Part shown: piece by piece, positions 1 to 5,427 of the stretch
Position numbering within the stretch: position 1 is the first letter of the stretch
Layout: every line of letters begins with the position of its first letter
Assembly (NCBI GenBank): GCA_002293365.1
Contig: DBDD01000293.1
Span: forward strand, 1 to 11,487
Length of the DNA: 11,487 bases
Source of the DNA: Christensenella sp. UBA941
GTDB taxonomy: Bacteria > Bacillota > Clostridia > Christensenellales > UBA941
Direction: 5' to 3'
The notes under the pieces: model-generated
The model's input: the letters and a program-made list of their open reading frames with translations, nothing else
The model's database searches: none
Told to the model about the DNA's origin: nothing
Position numbers and translations under genes: made by a program

Positions 1-72
1 GGCGGCGTCGCGGCGGCTATTCTTTTCGGCTATTTGAACGCGATACTATTTAAGCCGAGGACAAAGAAGTAG
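1..72 (+). CDS. C-terminal end of a membrane protein (partial)
   Basis: Frame 1 is open from the window edge and ends at TAG 70-72. It gives 23 residues: a small and hydrophobic run (GGVAAAILFGYLNAILF) followed by a basic tail (KPRTKK). This is the usual look of a last transmembrane helix with a positive cytoplasmic end. The start and nearly all of the protein lie outside the window, so no family can be named. The stop codon lies inside the 12-bp inverted repeat at 66-97. A chance open frame cannot be excluded over so short a stretch. Confidence 0.45.
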   Translation, partial: GGVAAAILFGYLNAILFKPRTKK

Positions 73-142
73 ATTTTCCCGGCTCAAAATCTACTTCCTC
101 AATCATTCTTTCGGCTGCGATACGTCTTGCCTTATCTGTCAT
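50..142 (-). CDS. possible 30-residue small protein downstream of trmO
   Basis: An ATG at 142-140 lies 6 nt after the trmO stop, with GGA just upstream and no strong ribosome binding site. It opens a 30-codon frame ending in TAA at 50-52. The peptide begins MTDKARRIAAERMIEEV, a charged helix-like start, and ends in a low-complexity STSLSSA. Its position directly behind trmO would allow translational coupling. Against it, the second half is encoded by the 66-97 inverted repeat, it overlaps the opposite-strand partial gene, and I know no homologue. It could equally be the 5' remnant of a longer gene or noise. Confidence 0.2.
   Translation of the reverse strand: MTDKARRIAAERMIEEVDFEPGKSTSLSSA
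66..97. repeat. 12-bp perfect inverted repeat at the end of the first gene
   Basis: The arms GAAGTAGATTTT (66-77) and AAAATCTACTTC (86-97) are exact reverse complements around an 8-nt loop, and they overlap the TAG stop of the upstream partial gene. The position suggests a transcription end signal between two converging genes (the partial gene and trmO). However, no T-tract follows on either strand, so intrinsic termination is not well supported. A stem that protects the mRNA 3' end is an alternative. Confidence 0.4.
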
Positions 143-148
143 TTCCGT

Positions 149-625
149 TTAGAAATTGAACTCGCCCGACCAATCGAAATGCTCTGACGCCTCTGCGCTC
201 TTGGGCCAATGGGCGCACCAGGGCGGCACGCCCGGCGTCTCGATCCTGTCGATGCTCGGCGTATACGGCTTGATATCGAGTAAAGGCGAACCGTCGTTCG
301 CGTCGATGTAGGCGATGCGGATTATGCCCTTCGCATGGTCGATTTCAATCACTTCCACCGCCGTAAGTGCCAGCGGATTGGGGCGGATAGGCGAGCGGGT
401 CGCGAATATGCCCATGACCTCCGGCGCGTTTTTGTAGGGCCTAGGTGATTCGAGTATGCCGCGCATTTCGTCCGAATCAAACTCGCTGAACCACCAGATG
501 ACGCTCAAGTGTGAAAACCCGTCCAGCGCCTTAAGCGCCGGGATATACTTCCCGTCCAATTCGATAAACGTCCCGTCCTTGCCCACGTTGATCTTGCCGA
601 TAGGTGTAACTTTATATTCCTTCAT
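149..625 (-). CDS. trmO: tRNA (N6-threonylcarbamoyladenosine(37)-N6)-methyltransferase TrmO-like (TsaA/YaeB family)
   Basis: Predicted role: SAM-dependent N6-methylation of t6A at position 37 of tRNA-Thr, giving m6t6A, which tunes ACY decoding. The 158-residue protein is one TsaA-like beta-barrel domain. It shows IGKI near the N-terminus (9-12), LDGFSHLSVIWW (34-45), the signature ATRSPIRPNPLAL (75-87) and DGSPLLDIKPYTPSID (111-126). These are the conserved family blocks; the usual Ile-Gly after RPNP is Leu-Ala here. The ATG at 625 is chosen because GGAGGA sits 8 nt upstream. A longer reading from 682 would begin inside the promoter dyad. The gene lies 81 nt behind a MerR regulator gene, and that gap holds its own MerR-type promoter (668-698). 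This suggests ligand-controlled expression, which is unusual for a tRNA-modification enzyme. The family assignment is firm; the exact tRNA substrate is inferred. Confidence 0.88.
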   Translation of the reverse strand: MKEYKVTPIGKINVGKDGTFIELDGKYIPALKALDGFSHLSVIWWFSEFDSDEMRGILESPRPYKNAPEVMGIFATRSPIRPNPLALTAVEVIEIDHAKGIIRIAYIDANDGSPLLDIKPYTPSIDRIETPGVPPWCAHWPKSAEASEHFDWSGEFNF

Positions 626-667
626 TTGATTTTCCTCCAAAACAGTGTGATTTCTGCCGGCAAGACC

Positions 668-698
668 AATATAGCCTCTCACACCGTGTGAGAGTCAA
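668..698 (-). promoter_or_regulatory. MerR-family promoter/operator of trmO
   Basis: On the minus strand, TTGACT (698-693) and TATATT (673-668) are separated by 19 nt, too long for normal sigma-70 use but the hallmark of MerR-activated promoters. The spacer is filled by a 19-bp dyad, CTCTCACAC-c-GTGTGAGAG on the plus strand (676-694), which overlaps the last two bases of the -35 box. The GACTCTC start of the dyad resembles known BmrR/Mta-type sites. The start of transcription would be near 661, about 36 nt before the trmO ATG. The obvious regulator is the MerR/GyrI-like protein encoded just upstream (707-1522); that link is inferred from position. Confidence 0.8.
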
Positions 699-706
699 CC
701 CGCATA

Positions 707-1522
707 TTACCGTTTATTCAAAGGAATCTGTATCTCTGTCAAATACTTATCCGGGCTTTCCTCGTTCCAAGGCCCCCGATGCACGATTTGCCTTGACTCT
801 CCGGCCATTTCATACTGCGCGTGCTCGCCAAGCCAATCCGCGATGGCAAGGAACGCGCCCTCAATGTTTTCGAATGATCCGTAAACCATACTGCACGCCA
901 TGATGGGTACGGGCGGCGTAGTACGGAATGTGAAGCCTCCCGCGCTCTCTCCAAGCGCGGCGACTGGCGAGCATATTTCAATATCTACGTTCTTTTCCCT
1001 GTAGTCTGTATCGTGGTATATTGTAAAAGTATTGAACGCTGCGGGGATATTATGCTTTTGGGCATAGGCGGACAGCTCTTCCCAAAGCTGTCCCTCGGCG
1101 TAATAATCCGGAACCACCCGCCGCAGCGAAAAAACCTGATACGCGGGAATGGATTTGATGGTCACATTATAGTTTATCGACATCTTCTCCTTTAGGATAT
1201 CACGTTTCGCCTGTTCAATTCGCGCGAGCTTATCCTGCAAAGCGCTTATCGTATCTTGGATTTGAGCGCGCTTGTTTTCTAGTAGATTCGTTATTGACGC
1301 GTCGTCCCATTCGGAAAGCGCGGCCGATATATCCGATACGCCGAAGCCTAAATCCCGAAGGAATATAATTTTGTTCAAAGCGGGGATTTGCGCGGCGGTA
1401 TATAGCCTATAATTCGTAAATCTGTCTACCTCGGCGGGCTTGAGCAAGCCCGTTTCGTCATAATACCGCAGCATGCGGATGGATACCTGCGTCAGCTTGG
1501 AAAACTCGCCTATCCTGAACAT
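707..1522 (-). CDS. MerR-family regulator with GyrI-like effector-binding domain (BmrR type)
   Basis: A 271-residue, one-component sensor-regulator. Residues 1-70 are a MerR winged helix-turn-helix (FRIGEFSKLTQVSIRMLRYYDETGLL, then NYRLYTAAQ and the LRDLGFGVSDI helix). Residues 75-113 form the dimerising coiled coil. Residues 118-269 are a GyrI-like/SOUL-type ligand pocket, with VDIEICSPV (179-187) carrying the acidic residue that in BmrR-like proteins contacts cationic drugs, and the closing strand TEIQIPL. The ATG at 1522 is preferred because AAGGAAAG lies 7 nt upstream and the winged helix starts there; a frame open back to 1630 has no such support. Family members twist MerR-type promoters to activate multidrug or stress genes. 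The nearest candidate target is the 19-bp-spacer promoter 9 nt past its stop codon, which drives trmO. The ligand cannot be read from the sequence. Confidence 0.9.
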   Translation of the reverse strand: MFRIGEFSKLTQVSIRMLRYYDETGLLKPAEVDRFTNYRLYTAAQIPALNKIIFLRDLGFGVSDISAALSEWDDASITNLLENKRAQIQDTISALQDKLARIEQAKRDILKEKMSINYNVTIKSIPAYQVFSLRRVVPDYYAEGQLWEELSAYAQKHNIPAAFNTFTIYHDTDYREKNVDIEICSPVAALGESAGGFTFRTTPPVPIMACSMVYGSFENIEGAFLAIADWLGEHAQYEMAGESRQIVHRGPWNEESPDKYLTEIQIPLNKR

Positions 1523-1615
1523 TGTGCATCTTTCCTTCGATATTTTATAAATCGTTTCCCATTGCGGCATGCCCCGTCTTTTCCGGTAATTAAAGCACCC
1601 ACCGATATAATTATT

Positions 1616-1643
1616 GTTATATAATAACATAGTACTATCGCAA
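1616..1643 (-). promoter_or_regulatory. possible promoter of the GyrI-type MerR gene
   Basis: On the minus strand, TTGCGA (1643-1638) is followed after 16 nt by TATAAC (1621-1616) in an AT-rich stretch about 95 nt before the ATG at 1522. A 10-bp perfect palindrome ATAGTACTAT (1629-1638) lies in the spacer and could be an operator. Several other AT-rich hexamers in 1600-1650 could serve as the -10 box, so the exact placement is uncertain. Confidence 0.35.
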
Positions 1644-1669
1644 TGTATAATTCCTCGTGGAAATCGACG

Positions 1670-1684
1670 CCTAGATATTCTAGG
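1670..1684. repeat. short dyad abutting the second MerR promoter
   Basis: CCTAGA-tat-TCTAGG is a perfect 6-bp-arm inverted repeat that ends two bases before the -35 box at 1687. It differs in sequence from the MerR dyad at 1691-1709. It could be a second regulator site between the divergent transcripts; no function can be assigned from sequence alone. Confidence 0.4.
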
Positions 1685-1686
1685 TG

Positions 1687-1717
1687 TTGCTCATGACGCC
1701 GCGTCATGAACTATACT
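1687..1717 (+). promoter_or_regulatory. MerR-family promoter/operator of the TipAS-like regulator and ABC pump operon
   Basis: TTGCTC (1687-1692) and TATACT (1712-1717) are separated by 19 nt. The 19-bp dyad TCATGACGC-c-GCGTCATGA (1691-1709) overlaps the -35 box by two bases and ends two bases before the -10 box. This is the same geometry as the trmO promoter at 668-698, with a different dyad sequence, so the two regulators probably recognise separate sites. Transcription would begin near 1724, leaving a short leader with AAGGAGG (1728-1734) 7 nt before the ATG at 1742. Autoregulation by the encoded MerR protein is the expected mode. Confidence 0.82.
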
Positions 1718-1741
1718 TAGACTATACAAGGAGGAATTATA

Positions 1742-2545
1742 ATGACAAAGTATAAAGCAATCCCGCCGGGATATATAACCGTTGGAGAACTCGCGAAAAA
1801 GATGAATACCACCGTGCGCGCCTTGCAGTATTACGACAGGGAGGGCGTGCTCTCGCCGTCGGGGATAAGCGAGGGCGGGCGCAGGCTCTATACCAGCAAA
1901 GATATCGTCGCTCTGCACCAAATCCTTTCGATGAAATCGCTTGGCTTTTCGCTCTCCGATATCAAAGACAGGCTCGTTTCGCTTGAAACGCCGGAGGACG
2001 TCGCCGTGGCTTTGGCCGAACAGGCAAAGGCGATCCGCGAAAAAATAGCGTCCTTATCGGATACGCTGGACACCGTGGAAAAGCTGCGCGAAGAAACGCT
2101 TAGGATGCAAACGGTGGATTTCTCGAAATATGCCGCCATCGTCGTGAACCTGCAAATGAAAAATGAGTTTTACGGGCTAATCAAGCATTTTGACGAAAAA
2201 ATGCTGAACCACCTTCAGCTGCGGTTCGACATGGAGTCGGGAACGGCCGTGCAGAAAACGCTGAGTCGCCTGATAGACGAGATGGAAGCGCTGCAAAAAA
2301 GCGCCGCGCCGCCCGAAGGCGAAAATGGCCAAGCCCTCGCGAAGCAATGGTGGGATATGGTTACGGAGTTTACCGGCGGCGATATGAGCCTGCTGCCGGA
2401 TCTCATGAAAATGGCCGATATCGCGGAAACGGGCAGCGGCGACTGGAACAAGAGATGGTCGGAGGTAGAGCCTTTCCTGCAAAAAGCGCTTGGCGAATAT
2501 TTCTTAAAGGCTGGCTTCACGCCGTTCGACGGGGTAGAGCCATGA
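1742..2545 (+). CDS. MerR-family regulator with TipAS-like antibiotic-recognition domain
   Basis: A 267-residue regulator. Residues 10-80 are the MerR winged helix-turn-helix (YITVGELAKKMNTTVRALQYYDREGVL, then GGRRLYTSKD and MKSLGFSLSDI). Residues 85-125 form a charged coiled coil. Residues 150-255 are an all-helical segment with the pattern ALAKQWWDMVTEFTGGD and the closing FLQKALGEYF, typical of TipAS domains that trap thiopeptides and other amphipathic ligands. AAGGAGG precedes the ATG by 7 nt. The gene is first in a three-gene operon, and its TGA overlaps the ABC ATPase start (ATGA at 2542-2545), so regulator and pump are translated together. A MerR-type promoter lies directly upstream. 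Likely role: self-induced, ligand-dependent expression of the exporter. The regulator family is certain; the TipAS label rests on pattern recognition of the C-terminal half. Confidence 0.88.
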   Translation: MTKYKAIPPGYITVGELAKKMNTTVRALQYYDREGVLSPSGISEGGRRLYTSKDIVALHQILSMKSLGFSLSDIKDRLVSLETPEDVAVALAEQAKAIREKIASLSDTLDTVEKLREETLRMQTVDFSKYAAIVVNLQMKNEFYGLIKHFDEKMLNHLQLRFDMESGTAVQKTLSRLIDEMEALQKSAAPPEGENGQALAKQWWDMVTEFTGGDMSLLPDLMKMADIAETGSGDWNKRWSEVEPFLQKALGEYFLKAGFTPFDGVEP

Positions 2546-3240
2546 TTCGTATGAACGGCGTCGTCAAACGCTTTTCGCAGCAAACCGTTTTATCGGACGT
2601 AACGTTTTGCGTACAAAAGCAGGAGATTTTCGGCTTGCTGGGGCCGTCCGGCGCAGGTAAGACTACCATTATCAATATCCTTACAAACCAGCTCCAGGCG
2701 GACGGTGGCAGCCACGGCATCGACGCTGCGGCGTCCGAAACCGGGCTGATGCTGGACGAGGATGGGCTGTATACGCGCCTAAGCTGCGTTGAAAACCTGA
2801 ACGTCTTTGCGGATATTTACGCAATCCCCCGCAAGAAGTCGTTGGAGGCGCTAGAGAGCGTCGGCCTCGCGGACGCCGCGAAAAAGCCGGTGAATAAGCT
2901 GTCCCGCGGTATGCGGCAGCGGCTCGCGCTGGCAAGGGCTATCCTGCACAGCCCCAAAATCCTGTTTCTCGACGAACCGACGAGCGGCCTAGACCCCGCC
3001 GCGGCGCGAGGCATACACAAGCTGATACACAATTTGCGCGATAGCGGCGCAACCGTATTCCTAACCACGCACAATATGGACGAAGCCGTAAAGCTCTGCG
3101 ACAATGTCGCGCTTTTGCATAAAGGGCGCATTGTCGAGCATGGCGCGCCCGCCGAAATATGCGAGCGCCACAGCGCCATGAAAACATCGCCCGACTTGGA
3201 GTCGGTATTTATCATCTTGACGGGGGTGGAGCTGGAATGA
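2542..3240 (+). CDS. ABC transporter ATP-binding protein (drug/peptide export type)
   Basis: The cytoplasmic ATPase of an ABC-2 exporter, 232 residues. Walker A is GPSGAGKT (34-41), the signature is LSRGM (120-124, in place of LSGGQ), Walker B is KILFLDE (139-145), the D-loop is SGLDP, and the switch His is H177 in TTHNMDEA. The Q-loop Gln is not evident; the segment reads LMLDEDGLYTRLSCVENL, a variant seen in DrrA/BcrA-like export ATPases. The stretch between Walker A and the Q-loop is short. The C-terminus (LESVFIILTG) is the usual end of this class, without the long extension of ~300-residue DrrA proteins. The start ATG overlaps the upstream stop (ATGA), and the stop overlaps the permease start. 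A frame open further upstream is the regulator gene in another phase. The transported substrate is unknown, and drug efflux is inferred from the TipAS-like regulator. Confidence 0.93.
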   Translation: MIRMNGVVKRFSQQTVLSDVTFCVQKQEIFGLLGPSGAGKTTIINILTNQLQADGGSHGIDAAASETGLMLDEDGLYTRLSCVENLNVFADIYAIPRKKSLEALESVGLADAAKKPVNKLSRGMRQRLALARAILHSPKILFLDEPTSGLDPAAARGIHKLIHNLRDSGATVFLTTHNMDEAVKLCDNVALLHKGRIVEHGAPAEICERHSAMKTSPDLESVFIILTGVELE

Positions 3241-3932
3241 GCCGCGCAAGAGCGATTTTTATTAAACAGGCAAAGGATATGTTTCGAAACCCGATGATGC
3301 TGATTCAGTTTATCATCTATCCGGCAGTGGCTTTTATCATGACGGAGCTTATCGCGAAATCCAACCCCGATATCTCCAACAACATGTTTGTCACGATGAT
3401 GGGAGCCATATTCGCGGGGATGGCGCTTATCTTGTCCATGTCGAGCGTTATCGCGGAGGACGTAGAGCGCAAAAGCCTGCGCCTGCTCGTTATGGCGGGG
3501 GTAAAGCCCCATGAGTATTTGCTCGGCGCGGGCGGGTTTATCCTGCTTGCAGGCATAATCGTATCGGGCGTATTCGGGTTGATCGGCGACTTTACAGGCG
3601 CGGAGCTTATTAAGTTCCTGGCCGTTATGGCTGCGGCTACCTCCGCGTCCATAGTGCTGGGCGCAATCATCGGCATGCTGGCAAAAAACCGGCAGACGGC
3701 GTCCGCAATCGCCACGCCGCTCGCCATGATTCTCGGCTTTGCCCCAATGGTTGCCAGCTTCAACGAAACGGCGGAAAAAGCGGCCAGTTTCCTCTATACG
3801 CAGCAGCTAAATGTGCTCGTCAACGACTTTTCCGCAAGCTTTTCAAAGGCTATGGCCGTAATCGGCGTCAATATACTCGTACTTCTAGCCGTATTCGTAT
3901 TCGCGTACAGGAAGAAAGGGCTAAAAGGATAG
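3237..3932 (+). CDS. ABC-2 type transporter permease
   Basis: The membrane subunit paired with the preceding ATPase, 231 residues with about six predicted helices (roughly 20-39, 50-72, 95-116, 123-148, 155-176 and 204-224) and a basic C-terminus. Between helices 2 and 3 the segment AEDVERKSLRLLVMAGVKPHEYLLG carries the coupling-loop pattern (E-x-x-x-S-L-R-x-L) of ABC-2 permeases. The ATG at 3237 overlaps the ATPase stop by 4 nt, so subunit synthesis is coupled. The gene is a half-size permease, so a homodimer with two ATPase chains is expected. It ends the operon and faces the convergent DNA glycosylase gene only 30 nt away. Confidence 0.9.
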   Translation: MSRARAIFIKQAKDMFRNPMMLIQFIIYPAVAFIMTELIAKSNPDISNNMFVTMMGAIFAGMALILSMSSVIAEDVERKSLRLLVMAGVKPHEYLLGAGGFILLAGIIVSGVFGLIGDFTGAELIKFLAVMAAATSASIVLGAIIGMLAKNRQTASAIATPLAMILGFAPMVASFNETAEKAASFLYTQQLNVLVNDFSASFSKAMAVIGVNILVLLAVFVFAYRKKGLKG

Positions 3933-3952
3933 CAGGACGGAGCAGATTGTGC

Positions 3953-3983
3953 CGGCAGGTGTTTATTTTAGCTTCACCTGCCG
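3953..3983. repeat. 9-bp inverted repeat in the convergent junction
   Basis: CGGCAGGTG (3953-3961) pairs exactly with CACCTGCCG (3975-3983) around a T-rich 13-nt loop. It spans the stop codon of the ogg-like gene (3963-3965) and lies just past the permease stop. It is placed where a bidirectional terminator would sit, but neither strand has a T-tract after the stem, so termination is only possible, not shown. Confidence 0.3.
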
Positions 3984-4775
3984 CGCGTAATGAAATAAAA
4001 ACTGCTGGGCGATACCCGCGGAAGAGCCAAAGCGCTCCGTACACCCGGCTGCGGCGGCTTTTTCCGGAACGCCTGGATAGAGCCATTCCAGCACGCGCTT
4101 CATCCAAACATCGACGGGAAACGCGCCGAAAAAGCCCAAGCCGAACAGCATAACGCATTGCGCGACCTTCGGTCCGACGCCCGGCAGCCCTATTAGCGCC
4201 TTTCGCGCCTCGTACTCCGGCAAACGCCTAAGCGCGCCGAGATCGAAGCCGCCTGCGATAATTTGCGCCGCCTTAATAATATAGGGGGCGCGGTAGCCCG
4301 CTCCCATGGCTAAAACGTCCGATTCTTCGGCGCGCGCGAGCGCTTCGGGCGTTGGAAAGGCGAATATGCCTTTACCAGCCGGCTCTCCGAAGCGCTCCGA
4401 AAGCCGCTCGACGATGGAGCGGATGCGCGGGACGTGGTTGTTGGCGGAGATGATGAACGTGATAAGGGTTTCAAACGGCGCTTGGCGCAAAACGCGTATA
4501 CCGTAAGCGTGTTCCCTACACAGGCGCAGCTTTTCGTCGCGCTCAAAAAGCTCCCAGATAGCGGCATAATCGCAGTCGAGCGCGAAATAGTTTTCCCAAA
4601 AGCCCAGGTCGCCCTCCTCGCAGTCGAGCAAGGCAAAATCACCTTCCTGACGGATAAAAAGCGGCTTCCCTTCCGCTATGCCGATAAAGCCGCCTTCCGA
4701 CGCCCTCCAGCGGAAGGCCTGTCCGCAATTAAAGGTTCGCTCAAGGTCGATACCTGGAATTTTTAACTCGTGCAA
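3963..4775 (-). CDS. ogg: 8-oxoguanine DNA glycosylase/AP lyase, OGG1 type
   Basis: A base-excision-repair enzyme that removes 8-oxoguanine opposite C and nicks the strand by beta-elimination. It has 270 residues. The N-terminal OGG domain has TFNCGQAFRWR (14-24). SANNHVPRI (110-118) matches the paired Asn motif of human OGG1, and GYRA (160-163) follows. The helix-hairpin-helix GLPGVGPKVAQC (196-207) carries the catalytic lysine K203, and FPVDVWMKR holds the catalytic aspartate D222. All key residues of a bifunctional HhH-GPD enzyme are present. The start is TTG at 4775, because AAGGAGT (4790-4784) sits 9 nt upstream and the conserved domain begins at once; no nearby in-frame ATG fits. It lies 24 nt behind the deoxyinosine glycosylase gene, so the two are probably co-transcribed as a repair operon. 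Confidence 0.92.
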   Translation of the reverse strand: MHELKIPGIDLERTFNCGQAFRWRASEGGFIGIAEGKPLFIRQEGDFALLDCEEGDLGFWENYFALDCDYAAIWELFERDEKLRLCREHAYGIRVLRQAPFETLITFIISANNHVPRIRSIVERLSERFGEPAGKGIFAFPTPEALARAEESDVLAMGAGYRAPYIIKAAQIIAGGFDLGALRRLPEYEARKALIGLPGVGPKVAQCVMLFGLGFFGAFPVDVWMKRVLEWLYPGVPEKAAAAGCTERFGSSAGIAQQFLFHYARQVKLK

Positions 4776-4783
4776 TGGGGTTT

Positions 4784-4790
4784 ACTCCTT
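4784..4790 (-). promoter_or_regulatory. ribosome binding site that fixes the TTG start of ogg
   Basis: On the minus strand AAGGAGT (4790-4784) lies in the 24-nt gap between the two glycosylase genes. The only start codon at suitable distance (9 nt) is TTG 4775-4773, so the protein begins with a non-ATG codon. Confidence 0.75.
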
Positions 4791-4799
4791 AATGATGTA

Positions 4800-5306
4800 T
4801 CAAAGATACGCCCTTATAGCCCCATACGCCTCCACGAGCGCTTCAAACCCGACGGCCGCGTTCGCGGGGCTCGTAGACGGCAGTACGATAATCGGCGCTT
4901 TTGTTTCCGGCTCGACATACCGCTTGTAAAGCTTGGCGGCTTTCGTTCCTGTCGCGAAAACCGCGCGGATCGGCGCTTGGCGAAGAATTATTGCAATGTC
5001 GTTCGGCACGGGCTCGATAATAGAAGCGTCGGAAGCGCCCGCGATTTTGCAGCTTTTCAGCACGTCCCACATCGCTATGCCATGCTTAATAAGCAAAGCG
5101 CGCTTTTGCTCCGTGTTCTCGGGAACGCTTTCGCCAAAAACGGAGGCGAGCACGCGCCAAAGCCGGTTTTGAGGATGCGAATAATAGAAGCCGTTCTCGC
5201 GCGATTTGGGCGATGGCATCGTCCCCAAAAGCAAAACCTTGGAGTTTGAATCAAAAACCGGCTCGAAGCAGTGCAAGGCTTCGGCCGGTTCGTATATGCG
5301 CCGCAT
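4800..5306 (-). CDS. DNA-deoxyinosine (hypoxanthine-DNA) glycosylase, UDG superfamily family 6
   Basis: Predicted to excise hypoxanthine arising from adenine deamination. The 168-residue protein has the UDG fold motifs: GTMPSPKS (28-35) as the first catalytic loop, then FYYSHPQNRLWRVL (40-53) with the Asn-rich element typical of hypoxanthine-DNA glycosylases, and LPSTSPANA (142-150) as the base-pocket/intercalation loop, in which SPANA replaces the classical HPSP-type motif. The length is normal for the family. The ATG at 5306 has no Shine-Dalgarno sequence. Instead a TATAAT box lies 6 nt upstream, so the message may start at the ATG itself (leaderless). A TTG at 5342 in the same frame is the alternative start, but it lies within the -35 element. 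The ogg-like gene follows after 24 nt. Confidence 0.87.
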   Translation of the reverse strand: MRRIYEPAEALHCFEPVFDSNSKVLLLGTMPSPKSRENGFYYSHPQNRLWRVLASVFGESVPENTEQKRALLIKHGIAMWDVLKSCKIAGASDASIIEPVPNDIAIILRQAPIRAVFATGTKAAKLYKRYVEPETKAPIIVLPSTSPANAAVGFEALVEAYGAIRAYL

Positions 5307-5312
5307 ATTGTG

Positions 5313-5342
5313 ATTATAGCGCGGCGAGGAGGGGTAACGCAA
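5313..5342 (-). promoter_or_regulatory. sigma-A promoter of the DNA glycosylase pair, giving a leaderless mRNA
   Basis: On the minus strand TTGCGT (5342-5337), an 18-nt spacer and a perfect TATAAT (5318-5313) precede the ATG at 5306. The distance from the -10 box puts +1 at or within a base or two of the A of the ATG, and no GGAGG-like site occurs between them. Confidence 0.65.
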
Positions 5343-5359
5343 TAATCAATAGCCATTTC

Positions 5360-5388
5360 TTGCTGAAGGCATCCAACTATGATATAAT
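5360..5388 (+). promoter_or_regulatory. sigma-A extended -10 promoter of the DUF3825 gene
   Basis: TTGCTG (5360-5365), a 17-nt spacer and perfect TATAAT (5383-5388), with TG one base upstream of the -10 box (5380-5381). The leader is about 33 nt, with AGGAGG (5417-5422) before the ATG at 5428. It is divergent from the glycosylase promoter; the two -35 boxes are only 17 nt apart, so the promoters may interfere with each other. Confidence 0.8.
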
Positions 5389-5427
5389 ACAATAAGCTGT
5401 GGAAATATATGGCATTAGGAGGGTGTT

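Noticed and set aside
626..682. N-terminal extension of TrmO to 682
   Set aside because: The extra 19 residues have no family match, the start lies within the promoter dyad, and the ATG at 625 has an ideal GGAGGA 8 nt upstream.
1523..1630. N-terminal extension of the GyrI-type MerR regulator to 1630
   Set aside because: The 36 extra residues precede the normal start of the winged helix, run through the AT-rich promoter region and lack a good RBS.
2347..2541. 65-residue extension of the ABC ATPase
   Set aside because: It is the +1 frame of the regulator gene; the ATGA overlap at 2542 gives the standard start of the ATPase domain.
2817..3512. 231-codon open frame on the minus strand opposite the ABC genes
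   Set aside because: It is fully antisense to two well-supported genes, shows no domain pattern and reflects GC-biased third positions.
3953..3983. Firm call of an intrinsic terminator for the ABC operon
   Set aside because: The stem is perfect but neither strand has a T-tract after it; kept only as an inverted repeat.
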